Part shown: positions 24,959 to 32,824 of the stretch, piece by piece
Layout: each line of letters opens with the position of its first letter
How positions within the stretch are numbered: position 1 is the first letter of the stretch
Assembly: GCA_963838375.1 (NCBI GenBank)
Contig: CAWIQY010000015.1
Coordinates: forward strand, 62,001-126,000
Direction: 5' to 3'
DNA from: DVED01 sp963838375
GTDB lineage: Bacteria; Cyanobacteriota; Cyanobacteriia; Cyanobacteriales; Geitlerinemataceae
Length of the DNA stretch: 64,000 nt
The notes under the pieces: generated by a model
What the model saw: the letters and a program-made list of their open reading frames with translations, nothing else
Databases searched by the model: none
What the model was told of the DNA's origin: nothing
Translations under genes and position numbers: made by a program

Positions 24959-26600
24959 CAATGACGTGCTTTTTGAACTGGAAAATTTGCGGGTGTCGTA
25001 TCCCAATTCAACGGATTGGGCGGTGGATGGGGTGTCGCTGAGGCTGCAACCTGGGGAAAAACTGGGATTGGTGGGGGAGTCGGGGTGTGGCAAGTCTACT
25101 CTCGGGCGGGCGGTGATGCGACTGCTGCCGGATGCGACCCGAGTTGAGGGACGAGTTTTGTTTCAGGGTCGATCGGTTTTGGAGTTGAACCGAGACCAAT
25201 TGCGCCAATTTCGGGGAGAAGCGGTGGCGCTGATTTTTCAAGATCCCATGACTCGTCTCGATCCGTTGATGACGATTGGCGATCATTGTCTCGAAACGGT
25301 CAAAGCGCATCAGCCGAATTTGACGCGGCAGCAAGCCAAGCAGAAAGCTTTAGAAACGCTAGAAGCGGTCAGTATCCCGACAAATCGTTGGTCGCAATAT
25401 CCTCACGAGTTCAGCGGTGGGATGCGGCAGCGGGTAGCGATAGCTTTGGCGTTACTGCTCAATCCTAAGTTAATTGTCGCCGACGAACCGACGACGAGTT
25501 TGGATGTGACGGTATCGGCACAAATTTTGCAGGAGTTAACTCGACTGTGCCGCGATCGAGATTTGGCGCTGTTGCTGATTTCCCACGATTTGGCGATGGT
25601 GGGGGAATATTGCGATCGAGTGGCGGTGATGTATGGCGGCAAGGTGGTAGAAATGGGCGATGTGGGCGATGTTCTGCACCATCCGCAACACGACTACACC
25701 CGCTCTTTGTTGCAAGCAGCGCTACAGGTTCAAAGTGTGGAAAACTTGGAGACTCCACAGGTTCGCCCGAACGAAGATAGACATTTGAAACCCTTACTGC
25801 GAACGATCGATCTGCAACAACATTACACGCTCGAAAGTGGCGTTTTGGAGAGGATCTTTTCGGGCAATGTCGATCGGACGATTCGGGCAGTCGATGGCAT
25901 TACTCTAGATTTGTATCCCGGTGAAACCTTGGGATTGGTGGGAGAGTCGGGATGCGGCAAAAGTACGCTATCTCGAACGATCTTGCAGCTCATTCGCCCC
26001 ACAGGCGGCAAAGTTGAATTTTTAGGGCAAGAGTTGACAGGGCTGTCGAGGGGGGCGCTGCGGCAGCAACGGCGGCAGATGCAGATGGTGTTCCAAGATC
26101 CCCACGCTTGTCTCAATCCGATGATGACGGTGGGTGAAAGCATTGGCGATCCTCTGCTGATTCACGGGTTGGCAAAGCCGGAGGAAGCCAGAACTCAGGT
26201 GGAGGCAATGCTAGAGCGAGTGGGATTGACGCCTGCGCCGGAGTTTTACGATCGCTATCCCGGTGAGTTGTCGGGGGGACAACAGCAACGAGTGGCGATC
26301 GCTAGAGCCTTAATTACGCGCCCGCAATTGGTGATTTGCGATGAACCTGTGAGTATGCTCGATGCCAATGTTCAGGCGCAAATTCTGGAGTTGATGTTGG
26401 AGTTGAAGCAAGAATTCCAGTTAACTTATTTATTTATTACCCATGATTTGTGGGTGGCGCGTTTTTTTTGCGATCGAATTGCCGTGATGAATGGTGGCAA
26501 AATTGTCGAACTGGGCAACACTTACAATATTTTTACCCATCCCCAACATCCTTATACTCAAACACTTTTGAAAGCAGCGCCTTTGCTCGATCGTAGTTGA
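24954..26600 (+). CDS. dipeptide/oligopeptide-type ABC transporter, two ATPase domains fused
   Basis: A 548-residue protein with two complete ABC ATPases, like GsiA/YejF. Walker A GESGCGKST occurs near residues 39 and 324; signatures are FSGGMRQR and LSGGQQQR; Walker B regions LIVADEPTTS and LVICDEPVSM. Each half energises import of peptides or glutathione-like substrates through DppBC-type permeases at the inner membrane. No permease or binding protein gene lies beside it, so the rest of the transporter is elsewhere. The ATG at 24954 lies in an STRR array and lacks an obvious ribosome site. Confidence 0.88.
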   Translation: MTNDVLFELENLRVSYPNSTDWAVDGVSLRLQPGEKLGLVGESGCGKSTLGRAVMRLLPDATRVEGRVLFQGRSVLELNRDQLRQFRGEAVALIFQDPMTRLDPLMTIGDHCLETVKAHQPNLTRQQAKQKALETLEAVSIPTNRWSQYPHEFSGGMRQRVAIALALLLNPKLIVADEPTTSLDVTVSAQILQELTRLCRDRDLALLLISHDLAMVGEYCDRVAVMYGGKVVEMGDVGDVLHHPQHDYTRSLLQAALQVQSVENLETPQVRPNEDRHLKPLLRTIDLQQHYTLESGVLERIFSGNVDRTIRAVDGITLDLYPGETLGLVGESGCGKSTLSRTILQLIRPTGGKVEFLGQELTGLSRGALRQQRRQMQMVFQDPHACLNPMMTVGESIGDPLLIHGLAKPEEARTQVEAMLERVGLTPAPEFYDRYPGELSGGQQQRVAIARALITRPQLVICDEPVSMLDANVQAQILELMLELKQEFQLTYLFITHDLWVARFFCDRIAVMNGGKIVELGNTYNIFTHPQHPYTQTLLKAAPLLDRS

Positions 26601-26607
26601 TTGTGGG

Positions 26608-26645
26608 AATGGGTAATATTCAACCACTAGCCACTAGCCACTAAC
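26608..26645. repeat. STRR heptamer array
   Basis: GGGTAAT and CCACTAG units between the converging ABC and Rieske genes. The Rieske stop codon (TAG on the minus strand, 26641-26643) is made from the array. Confidence 0.75.
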
Positions 26646-26994
26646 TCACATCCACCAAAATTTTGCCGTTTTCGATGCGAGTGGGAAAAACGGGCAAGGT
26701 TTTTTCTTTGGAAATCATACCCAAAACCGATCCGACGACGGGGGGAAACGGCGTCCAATTTGTGACTTCACCACTTTTGAGATCGAAGGCACTGCGATGA
26801 AATGGACAAACGATCGCACAATCGTCTGTCAATTTTCCTTTTTTCAAGGGTAATTTCAGATGGGGGCAAGTATTACTCACCGCGTAAAGTTGACCTTGAT
26901 GGTGGATCAGCAGGATCGGACGGTCCTGTACTTTAACCACTTCTCGACTGCCTTCTGGGAGGGCATCTTGAGCCAAAACTTCAGTCCAAGTCAT
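26641..26994 (-). CDS. Rieske-type [2Fe-2S] ferredoxin-like protein
   Basis: A 117-residue single-domain Rieske protein. Cluster ligands are C43 and H45 (NTCPHL) and C63 and H66 (VCPFHRS). The size and the intact C-x-H and C-x-x-H pair fit the ferredoxin component of ring-hydroxylating dioxygenases or the small NirD-like subunit, soluble and cytoplasmic. No oxygenase or reductase gene is adjacent, so the electron partner is unknown. Ends inside an STRR array. Confidence 0.85.
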   Translation of the reverse strand: MTWTEVLAQDALPEGSREVVKVQDRPILLIHHQGQLYAVSNTCPHLKLPLKKGKLTDDCAIVCPFHRSAFDLKSGEVTNWTPFPPVVGSVLGMISKEKTLPVFPTRIENGKILVDVS

Positions 26995-27169
26995 ATGTTC
27001 TCTCTCTTGTTTGTTAGGTATAAATTTTATAGTGGGTTGGTACTGCGGATGGCAACACCGATCGATCTCGAGTTTGAGATTGTCCCAACATCTTGCACCG
27101 ATCGGGTAAATCTGCCAAGTAGATTTGCGCCGGAGTTACTCGAACCCGGAAAATGTAGGAGATCGATCG

Positions 27170-27821
27170 CTAGCGCAAATCCATCAAACCCGGCGGTAGC
27201 GACACTTCCAAGCGCTGGGAATCCAGGTTGACTTCCGGTACGATATCTCGCACGAAAGGGATAAGGACGATATCGGAAGTGGAGGGAGGCTTCGGTTTCT
27301 TTTTGGCGACGCTTTTTTGCCGTGGAAGATGCTGAGGTGGCGGGTTGTGACTCTTCGTGGAGACGTGCTGCTGCCACTGCCGGATCGAGTTGGACTTGCA
27401 ACAAATCGTTACCTGCCGTGAGGACATCGATCACCGTTCCCAATCTTTCGCCGGTTTTCTGGTCAAACACCGCTAACCCGACAATATCGCGAACGTGATA
27501 TTCATCTTCTTCTAATTCGGGGCGATCGCTATCTCGAACCAATAATACCGATCCTCGCAGGTTTTCCGCACGATCGCGAGTTTCGACACCTGCCAGTTCC
27601 ACCACGTATAATTTTTTACCGGGAATCTCCCGTCCGCCTAACAGTTCGATCGTTTCCGGTTCTTGCTGTCCGGGACGTCTGATCCATCGCATTCCCGGTT
27701 CCACAAACCGTTCGGGAAAGTCGGACGTGGCATAAACTCGCACCAGTCCCTGCAATCCTTGGGGACTGACGATCTTTCCGATTTCTATCCAAGTGTCCGA
27801 TGAAGGGCGATCGTCGAGCAT
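27170..27821 (-). pseudogene. rimM: ribosome maturation factor RimM with C-terminal frameshift
   Basis: RimM binds ribosomal protein S19 and helps 30S head maturation. The N-terminal RimM barrel is intact (WIEIGKIVSPQGLQGLVRVY, then RWIRRPGQ, YVVELAGVETRDRAENLRG) and the PRC-barrel half begins normally (YHVRDIVGLAVFD). Past residue about 175 the frame changes: the family ending VLIPFVRDIVPEVNLDSQ, LEVSLPPGLMDL is in another frame. Dropping one base from the triplet at 27284-27286 restores it. RimM is important for growth, so a sequencing error at this homopolymer is a serious possibility. ATG at 27821 chosen over a TTG at 27833. Confidence 0.8.
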
Positions 27822-27990
27822 AAATGTCCTCAACCATTTATTATAAAATTGAAACTAAAATTTAAATCAAAAAGTCAAAATCTTCCGACCATCGTTTGGC
27901 AAGTTGGGGTTTCGATTGACTGCGATCGGCAATCCACCGACAATAGCTTAGGCTAATATTAGTGCGAAAACGCTCATAAAGGGGTTGCTC

Positions 27991-28680
27991 ATGACAGAAC
28001 GATTATTATTGGTAGATGACGAACCCGCCTTGCGCGAGGCGGTGAAAGCCTATCTGGAAAACTTCGGGTTTGCGGTAGACGTGGCAACCAATGGCGAAGA
28101 AGGATGGCAAATGGTACAACAAAACCATCCCGACTTGGTGATTACCGACGTGATGATGCCGGGAGTGGATGGTTATCAATTGCTGAAGCGGTTGCGGGAA
28201 GATCCTCAGTTTAAGCCTCTGCCTGTGGTGTTTTTGACCGCCAGAGGCATGACCTCCGATCGCATCCAAGGCTATCAAGCGCGGTGCGATGCTTATCTCT
28301 CCAAACCTTTCGATCCCGACGAACTGGTGGCAATTGTCGAGAACCTACTCGAACGCCGCACAGCGTCCCAAGAAGCCGAAGAACCCGAAGATATCGATCT
28401 AGCCAGTCTGGCACGGCAAATCCAAGAAATTAAGGATATGCTGACCCACCGAAATGCGATCGTTCCCACGCCGCCACCAATTAAAATCGATTTTACCCCC
28501 AGAGAACAAAGCGTTCTAGAACTAGTGGCTCAAGGATTGATGAACAAGGAAATTGCTCGCCGTTTGGAAACCAGCGTTCGCAATGTCGAGAAGTATGTCA
28601 GCCGTTTGTTTAGCAAAACGGGAACCAATAGCCGCACGGAGTTGGTGCGCTACGCGCTAGAACATGGGTTGACGCAATAG
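27991..28680 (+). CDS. NarL/LuxR-family response regulator (Ycf29-like)
   Basis: A 229-residue two-component transcription factor. Residues 1-120 are a receiver domain with the acidic pair LLLVDDEP, phospho-acceptor Asp in LVITDVMMPG, Thr in FLTARG and Lys in YLSKPF. A glutamate-rich linker leads to a LuxR-type helix-turn-helix (TPREQSVLELVAQGLMNKEI, then SVRNVEKYVSRLFSKTG, residues about 165-228). This subtype resembles Ycf29 of red algal plastids. The partner kinase is not nearby. ATG at 27991 with AAAGGGG upstream is preferred to the in-frame TTG at 27985. Confidence 0.85.
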   Translation: MTERLLLVDDEPALREAVKAYLENFGFAVDVATNGEEGWQMVQQNHPDLVITDVMMPGVDGYQLLKRLREDPQFKPLPVVFLTARGMTSDRIQGYQARCDAYLSKPFDPDELVAIVENLLERRTASQEAEEPEDIDLASLARQIQEIKDMLTHRNAIVPTPPPIKIDFTPREQSVLELVAQGLMNKEIARRLETSVRNVEKYVSRLFSKTGTNSRTELVRYALEHGLTQ

Positions 28681-28684
28681 ATGG

Positions 28685-28719
28685 GTTAATAGTAAGTGGT
28701 TAGTGGTTAGTGGTTAACT
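28685..28719. repeat. STRR heptamer array
   Basis: TAGTGGT/TTAGTGG units, about three, just after the response regulator stop. Confidence 0.75.
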
Positions 28720-28816
28720 TGAATTTGGCGAACTTGTACGACTTTTAACCCTGACAAGAATTGCCGATCGACAATTGGGGAAACTATCATAGGAAGTGTG
28801 TTTTGAGCTGAAAATC

Positions 28817-29902
28817 GTGTCAGATGCCTTCCTTGCTGTGGGAGAACCCGCGCCTAAGTTCGTTGTTCCTTCGACAAACAATCCGCGATACCACTTCGAT
28901 TCGGCGGCTGGACGATCGATTGTTTTGTGCTTTTTTGCTTCGGCTGGGGATGCAACCAGCCAGCAAATTATAGAAGAGTTCTTCAAGCATCGAGAGGCGT
29001 TCGATGACCATCGATGCTGCTTTTTTGGAGTGAGTGTCGATCCTGAAGATAAACGCCTTTCTCGCGTCCGACAGCAAATGCCGGGAATTCGGTTTTTCTG
29101 GGATTTCGATCGTCGTGTCAGTCAGCAATTCAAAGCCTTCGATCGAACCCCAATTTATCGTCGGTGTACCTACATTCTCGACGAACGTCTGCGAGTCTTT
29201 GGAGTATTACCCTTTCATGAAGACCCCAAAACCCACATTTCTCAAGTATTGAACCGACTTTCAGAGTTACCGGAACTCGCGTCGCCGCAGATGGCATCCG
29301 TACAAGCGCCAATTTTAATCGTTCCCCGCGTTTTTGAACCGGAACTGTGCCAAACCTTGATTGACTACTACAACCAGAATGGCGGTGGGGAATCGGGGTT
29401 TATGCGCGAGGTAGACGGACGCACCGTACCCATTCTCGACAACAATTTCAAGCGCCGCAAAGACTGTCAAATAGAGGATGAAGACTTGCGAAATACCGCG
29501 ATGTTTCGCGTTCACAATCGCCTCGCGCCAGAAATTCTCAAAGCGTTTCAGTTCAACGCTACGCGCATCGAGCGGCATATCGTGGCTTGCTACGATAGCA
29601 TTTCTGAGGGATTCTTCCGGGCACATCGAGATAATACAACCAAAGGAACCGCACACCGAAAATTCGCGGTTTCACTCAATCTAAATACGGGGGAATACGA
29701 TGGTGGCTGTCTGCGCTTCCCGGAGTTCGGTCATCAAACTTATGAGGCGCCACCCGGAGGCGCGGTGGTGTTTTCCTGCTCGTTGCTGCACGAGGCGACT
29801 CCGGTGACTCGAGGTATGCGCTATGCTTATCTGCCGTTTTTGTACGATGATGCGGCGGCTAAAATCCGGCAGGCAAATTTACAGTTTCTCGATCGTGCTT
29901 GA
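28817..29902 (+). CDS. redoxin-like domain fused to 2-oxoglutarate/Fe(II) prolyl-4-hydroxylase-like domain
   Basis: About 361 residues. Residues 1-155 resemble an AhpC/TSA peroxiredoxin (VGEPAPKFVVPST, SIVLCFFASAGDATSQQ, FFGVSVDPEDKRL, then RCTYILDERLRVFGVLPFHED), but the peroxidatic cysteine position reads Thr/Ser; the only nearby Cys is C38 in the preceding strand. Residues about 165-355 form a P4H-type dioxygenase: H-x-D in FFRAHRDNTT, distal His in CSLLHEATPV and the 2-oxoglutarate-binding Arg in TRGMRYAYLPF. The enzyme half looks active; the redoxin half may be structural or bind a substrate. GTG at 28817 is taken as start; a GTG at 28796 also opens the frame. Confidence 0.8.
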   Translation: MSDAFLAVGEPAPKFVVPSTNNPRYHFDSAAGRSIVLCFFASAGDATSQQIIEEFFKHREAFDDHRCCFFGVSVDPEDKRLSRVRQQMPGIRFFWDFDRRVSQQFKAFDRTPIYRRCTYILDERLRVFGVLPFHEDPKTHISQVLNRLSELPELASPQMASVQAPILIVPRVFEPELCQTLIDYYNQNGGGESGFMREVDGRTVPILDNNFKRRKDCQIEDEDLRNTAMFRVHNRLAPEILKAFQFNATRIERHIVACYDSISEGFFRAHRDNTTKGTAHRKFAVSLNLNTGEYDGGCLRFPEFGHQTYEAPPGGAVVFSCSLLHEATPVTRGMRYAYLPFLYDDAAAKIRQANLQFLDRA

Positions 29903-29943
29903 GGGTTAGTGGTTCGTCACCAATCGTCTCCATCCCGCAAAGC

Positions 29944-29975
29944 AAAAAAAAACGCCTAGAGTTAATCCAGGCGTT
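29944..29975 (-). terminator. intrinsic terminator, minus strand
   Basis: On the minus strand AACGCCT, an 11-base loop, AGGCGTT, then a run of T. It lies about 270 bases after the RF3 stop and could end that transcript; the plus strand lacks a T-run. Confidence 0.65.
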
Positions 29976-30248
29976 GCCATCAGGGTGCATCTACTGAACT
30001 TAGTATAACACATGGAGGGTGTTACCCCTCACCTCAAAATAAATAAATTCTATTGAAACTTAAGTGGGTTGATTAAAATCCGGTCGATCGACAATCCGAT
30101 CTCGAGCGATACTAAGATGAATCACAAGCGTTTTCCCAAAACGATCGATTGTTTTTTCTGCGGATTTTGCTTAGGCATTTGAAGAGAATTTTTTTTTATT
30201 TTTATCAGATCTGAATGCTTTCGAGGCAAGATCGAGCTCGGACTGGCT
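29976..30248. other. intergenic, nothing recognised
   Basis: AT-rich DNA between the terminator and the prfC stop, with no gene-like frame and no other repeat seen. Confidence 0.4.
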
Positions 30249-31871
30249 TTATTCCGGTTCCGCTCCGGAGGCAACAGGTGCAATTTTTCTCAACTGCAAA
30301 TCCGGTGTATCTCCTTGGAGTTGCTGCACGTTCCACTCATTGCGAAATAGTAACACCGGACGATCCCAGCTATCTTTGACTGCCACGGTGTTGAACAAAC
30401 GTCCTGCTTTTTCCAGCGCCTCCCAGCCGCCAGCCACCCAACGCGCCACGGTAAACGGTAAGGCTTCTAGTCGAGTTTCCACACCATATTCATTTTGCAT
30501 CCGAAATTGGACAACCTCGAACTGAAGTTGACCGACGGCTGCCAAAATCGGATCGCGTTTGGACTCGTCTACCGAATACATAATTTGCACGGCGCCTTCT
30601 TCTCGCAATTCGGAAACACCCTTGCGAAATTGCTTAAATTTAGAGGGATTAACGTTGCGGAGATAGGCAAAAAGTTCTGGAGAAAAACAGGGAATTCCTT
30701 CATATTCCAGCTTTTTCCCCGTGTAAATTGTATCGCCGATCGCAAATGCGCCGGGATTATTCAAGCCGATCACATCTCCGGGGTATGCTGCCTCGATCGA
30801 CTCCCGATCTTGAGCGAACAACTTTTGCGGACGGGATAAGCGAACTGTTTTTCCAGTTCGTGCGTGGCTAACCGCCATATCCTTTTCAAACTTACCGCTA
30901 CAAACGCGAATAAAGGCGACACGATCGCGATGTTTGGGGTCCATATTGGCTTGTAGCTTGAAGACAAACCCGGTAAATTCTTCGTAAGTGGGGGGAATTT
31001 CCTCTAGCGTACTGCGGCGAGCACCGGGTTTGAGCGCATAGTCCAAAAAGGCATCGAGGAACAGTTGCACCCCGAAGTTGGTCATGGCACTGCCGAAGAA
31101 CACTGGGGTCATTTTCCCCGCATGAACCTGTTCTAAGTCCAGTTCCGAACCGAGTTCTTCTAAAATTTCTAACTCGTCTTTGAATTGGTAATATAAATCC
31201 GATTCTAATAATTCTTCAATGCGAGGATCGCCGAGATCGATAACGGTATCTTCTGCTTGCTTGCTGCCATGCGCCGATCGTTCAAATAGGTGAATTTTGC
31301 GTCCGCGCCGATCGAACACGCCTTTAAAGCGATCTCCAGCCCCGATCGGCCAAGTTACCGGATAGGTTGCCAACCCCAATTCCTTTTCAATTTCGTCGAG
31401 CAATTCCAACGGATCGCGACTGGGACGATCCATTTTGTTAATAAAGGTAAAGATGGGAATCGATCGCATTTGGCAAACCTCGAACAACTTGCGGGTTTGC
31501 GGTTCGAGTCCCTTGGCTGCGTCTTCCAACATCACCGCATTGTCAGCCGCCGCCAGGGTGCGATACGTATCTTCGCCGAAGTCTTGGTGTCCGGGTGTAT
31601 CCAACAAGTTCACCTGACAGCCGCCATAGCCGAATTGCAACACTGTGGAGGTAATGGAAATACCGCGCTGTTGTTCCATCTCCATCCAGTCGGAAGTGGC
31701 GTGGCGTTGGGAACGACGCGCTTTGACCGAACCCGCTTGGTGGATGGCGCCTCCGTACAGTAGTAGTTTTTCGGTGAGGGTGGTTTTCCCGGCGTCAGGG
31801 TGAGAGATAATCGCAAAATTGCGGCGACGATCGACTTCGGACTGGAGTTCGGCTTGGAGTTCGGCGGTCAT
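30249..31871 (-). CDS. prfC: peptide chain release factor 3
   Basis: GTPase that removes RF1/RF2 from the ribosome after termination. The 540 residues from the ATG at 31871 match RF3: G1 HPDAGKTTL, G2 region with QRGISITSTVLQF, G3 DTPGHQDF, G4 NKMD, then domain II (GFVFKLQANMDPKHRDRVAF) and domain III (AAVGQLQFEVVQFRMQNEYG). All switch motifs look intact. An upstream in-frame extension to 31907 lacks conservation. Monocistronic; a terminator hairpin lies 270 bases downstream. Confidence 0.93.
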   Translation of the reverse strand: MTAELQAELQSEVDRRRNFAIISHPDAGKTTLTEKLLLYGGAIHQAGSVKARRSQRHATSDWMEMEQQRGISITSTVLQFGYGGCQVNLLDTPGHQDFGEDTYRTLAAADNAVMLEDAAKGLEPQTRKLFEVCQMRSIPIFTFINKMDRPSRDPLELLDEIEKELGLATYPVTWPIGAGDRFKGVFDRRGRKIHLFERSAHGSKQAEDTVIDLGDPRIEELLESDLYYQFKDELEILEELGSELDLEQVHAGKMTPVFFGSAMTNFGVQLFLDAFLDYALKPGARRSTLEEIPPTYEEFTGFVFKLQANMDPKHRDRVAFIRVCSGKFEKDMAVSHARTGKTVRLSRPQKLFAQDRESIEAAYPGDVIGLNNPGAFAIGDTIYTGKKLEYEGIPCFSPELFAYLRNVNPSKFKQFRKGVSELREEGAVQIMYSVDESKRDPILAAVGQLQFEVVQFRMQNEYGVETRLEALPFTVARWVAGGWEALEKAGRLFNTVAVKDSWDRPVLLFRNEWNVQQLQGDTPDLQLRKIAPVASGAEPE

Positions 31872-32073
31872 GGGACAGGTTACGTGTCGGCGTTCATAGT
31901 TTAGCAAAGTTTATACACTGGAGGCAGATAGTGGGCGATCGCATCTGGTGGTGCGAGGATCGATCTACCTTTCAAACCCTTAATTGAAGTTGCCAATCTA
32001 TACTAGGTTTAGATTTCTAGATCGTTACGAGTGAGAACTTCCTAGAAAATCAGTGAAGCTTAACAAATTTCGT

Positions 32074-32685
32074 ATGAAAAATTCGCTGCGAACGATCGTC
32101 CGTTCTGTTCGATCGAAATTGACTACTCCAACACCGGCTGAAAAGTGCGTATTTATCCATATCAACAAAACCGGGGGAAGCAGCATCGGAGTGGCTTTGG
32201 GATTGAAATGGGAACACAAAACGGCGATCGAGAAGATTGAAGAGATCGGGAGAAAGCAATGGGACAAAAAGTTGACATTCGCTTGGGTGAGAAATCCTTG
32301 GGATAAAGTGGTTTCTCATTATTGCTATCGAGTCAAGACGAATCAAACGAATTTAGCAGTTAATCCGATCGAGTTCCCAGACTGGGTAAAACTGTCCTAC
32401 GGTGAGAAAAATCCCGAGTATTACGATAAACCCAAAATGTTTATGCCGCAGTCCGATTGGATTACGGATGTCTCGGGAGAGGTTTTGGTTGATTTTGTGG
32501 GTCGATTCGAGAATTTTGAACGAGATTTTCAGAAGGTTTGCGATCGTCTCAAGTACAAAGCCAAGTTACCTCACAAAAAGAAATCGGAACGCGGGGAGTA
32601 TCAGAGCTACTACGATCGAGAATCGAGAAAAATTATTGAAAAATGGTTTTGCAAAGACATCGATCGATTTGGATATAAATTTTAG
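32074..32685 (+). CDS. sulfotransferase family 2-like protein
   Basis: A 203-residue protein from ATG 32074 (a GTG at 32053 adds seven residues). The PAPS 5'-phosphosulfate loop KCVFIHINKTGGSSIG (residues about 23-38) and the 3'-phosphate motif TFAWVRNPWDKVVSHY (about 72-87) are both present, fitting Golgi-type carbohydrate sulfotransferases. In bacteria such enzymes sulfate exopolysaccharide, lipid or glycan. The N-terminus is basic without a clear membrane helix. Its stop codon overlaps the stop codon of the small minus-strand gene at 32682. Confidence 0.8.
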   Translation: MKNSLRTIVRSVRSKLTTPTPAEKCVFIHINKTGGSSIGVALGLKWEHKTAIEKIEEIGRKQWDKKLTFAWVRNPWDKVVSHYCYRVKTNQTNLAVNPIEFPDWVKLSYGEKNPEYYDKPKMFMPQSDWITDVSGEVLVDFVGRFENFERDFQKVCDRLKYKAKLPHKKKSERGEYQSYYDRESRKIIEKWFCKDIDRFGYKF

Positions 32686-32777
32686 GGGCTGAGGCGGCTG
32701 AAAAACACGGCTGCTAAACCGATGATTCCCAGTAGCGCAATGGGAACCCAGAGATTTGGCAGATCCGAGAGTGTCAT
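32682..32777 (-). CDS. 31-residue single-pass membrane protein, unknown
   Basis: ATG at 32777, TAA at 32682-32684. The polypeptide is a short polar start (MTLSDLPNLW), one hydrophobic helix (VPIALLGIIGLAAVFF) and an RLSP end, the size and layout of the small subunits of cyanobacterial thylakoid complexes. I could not match it to a named Psb, Psa, Pet or Ndh subunit. It converges with the sulfotransferase gene, overlapping by four bases, and starts 47 bases from the divergent large fusion gene. Confidence 0.5.
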   Translation of the reverse strand: MTLSDLPNLWVPIALLGIIGLAAVFFSRLSP

Positions 32778-32824
32778 GGCGATCGATAATAAGAGTGTTC
32801 GGTTAAGCTGGGGGAATACTGACG

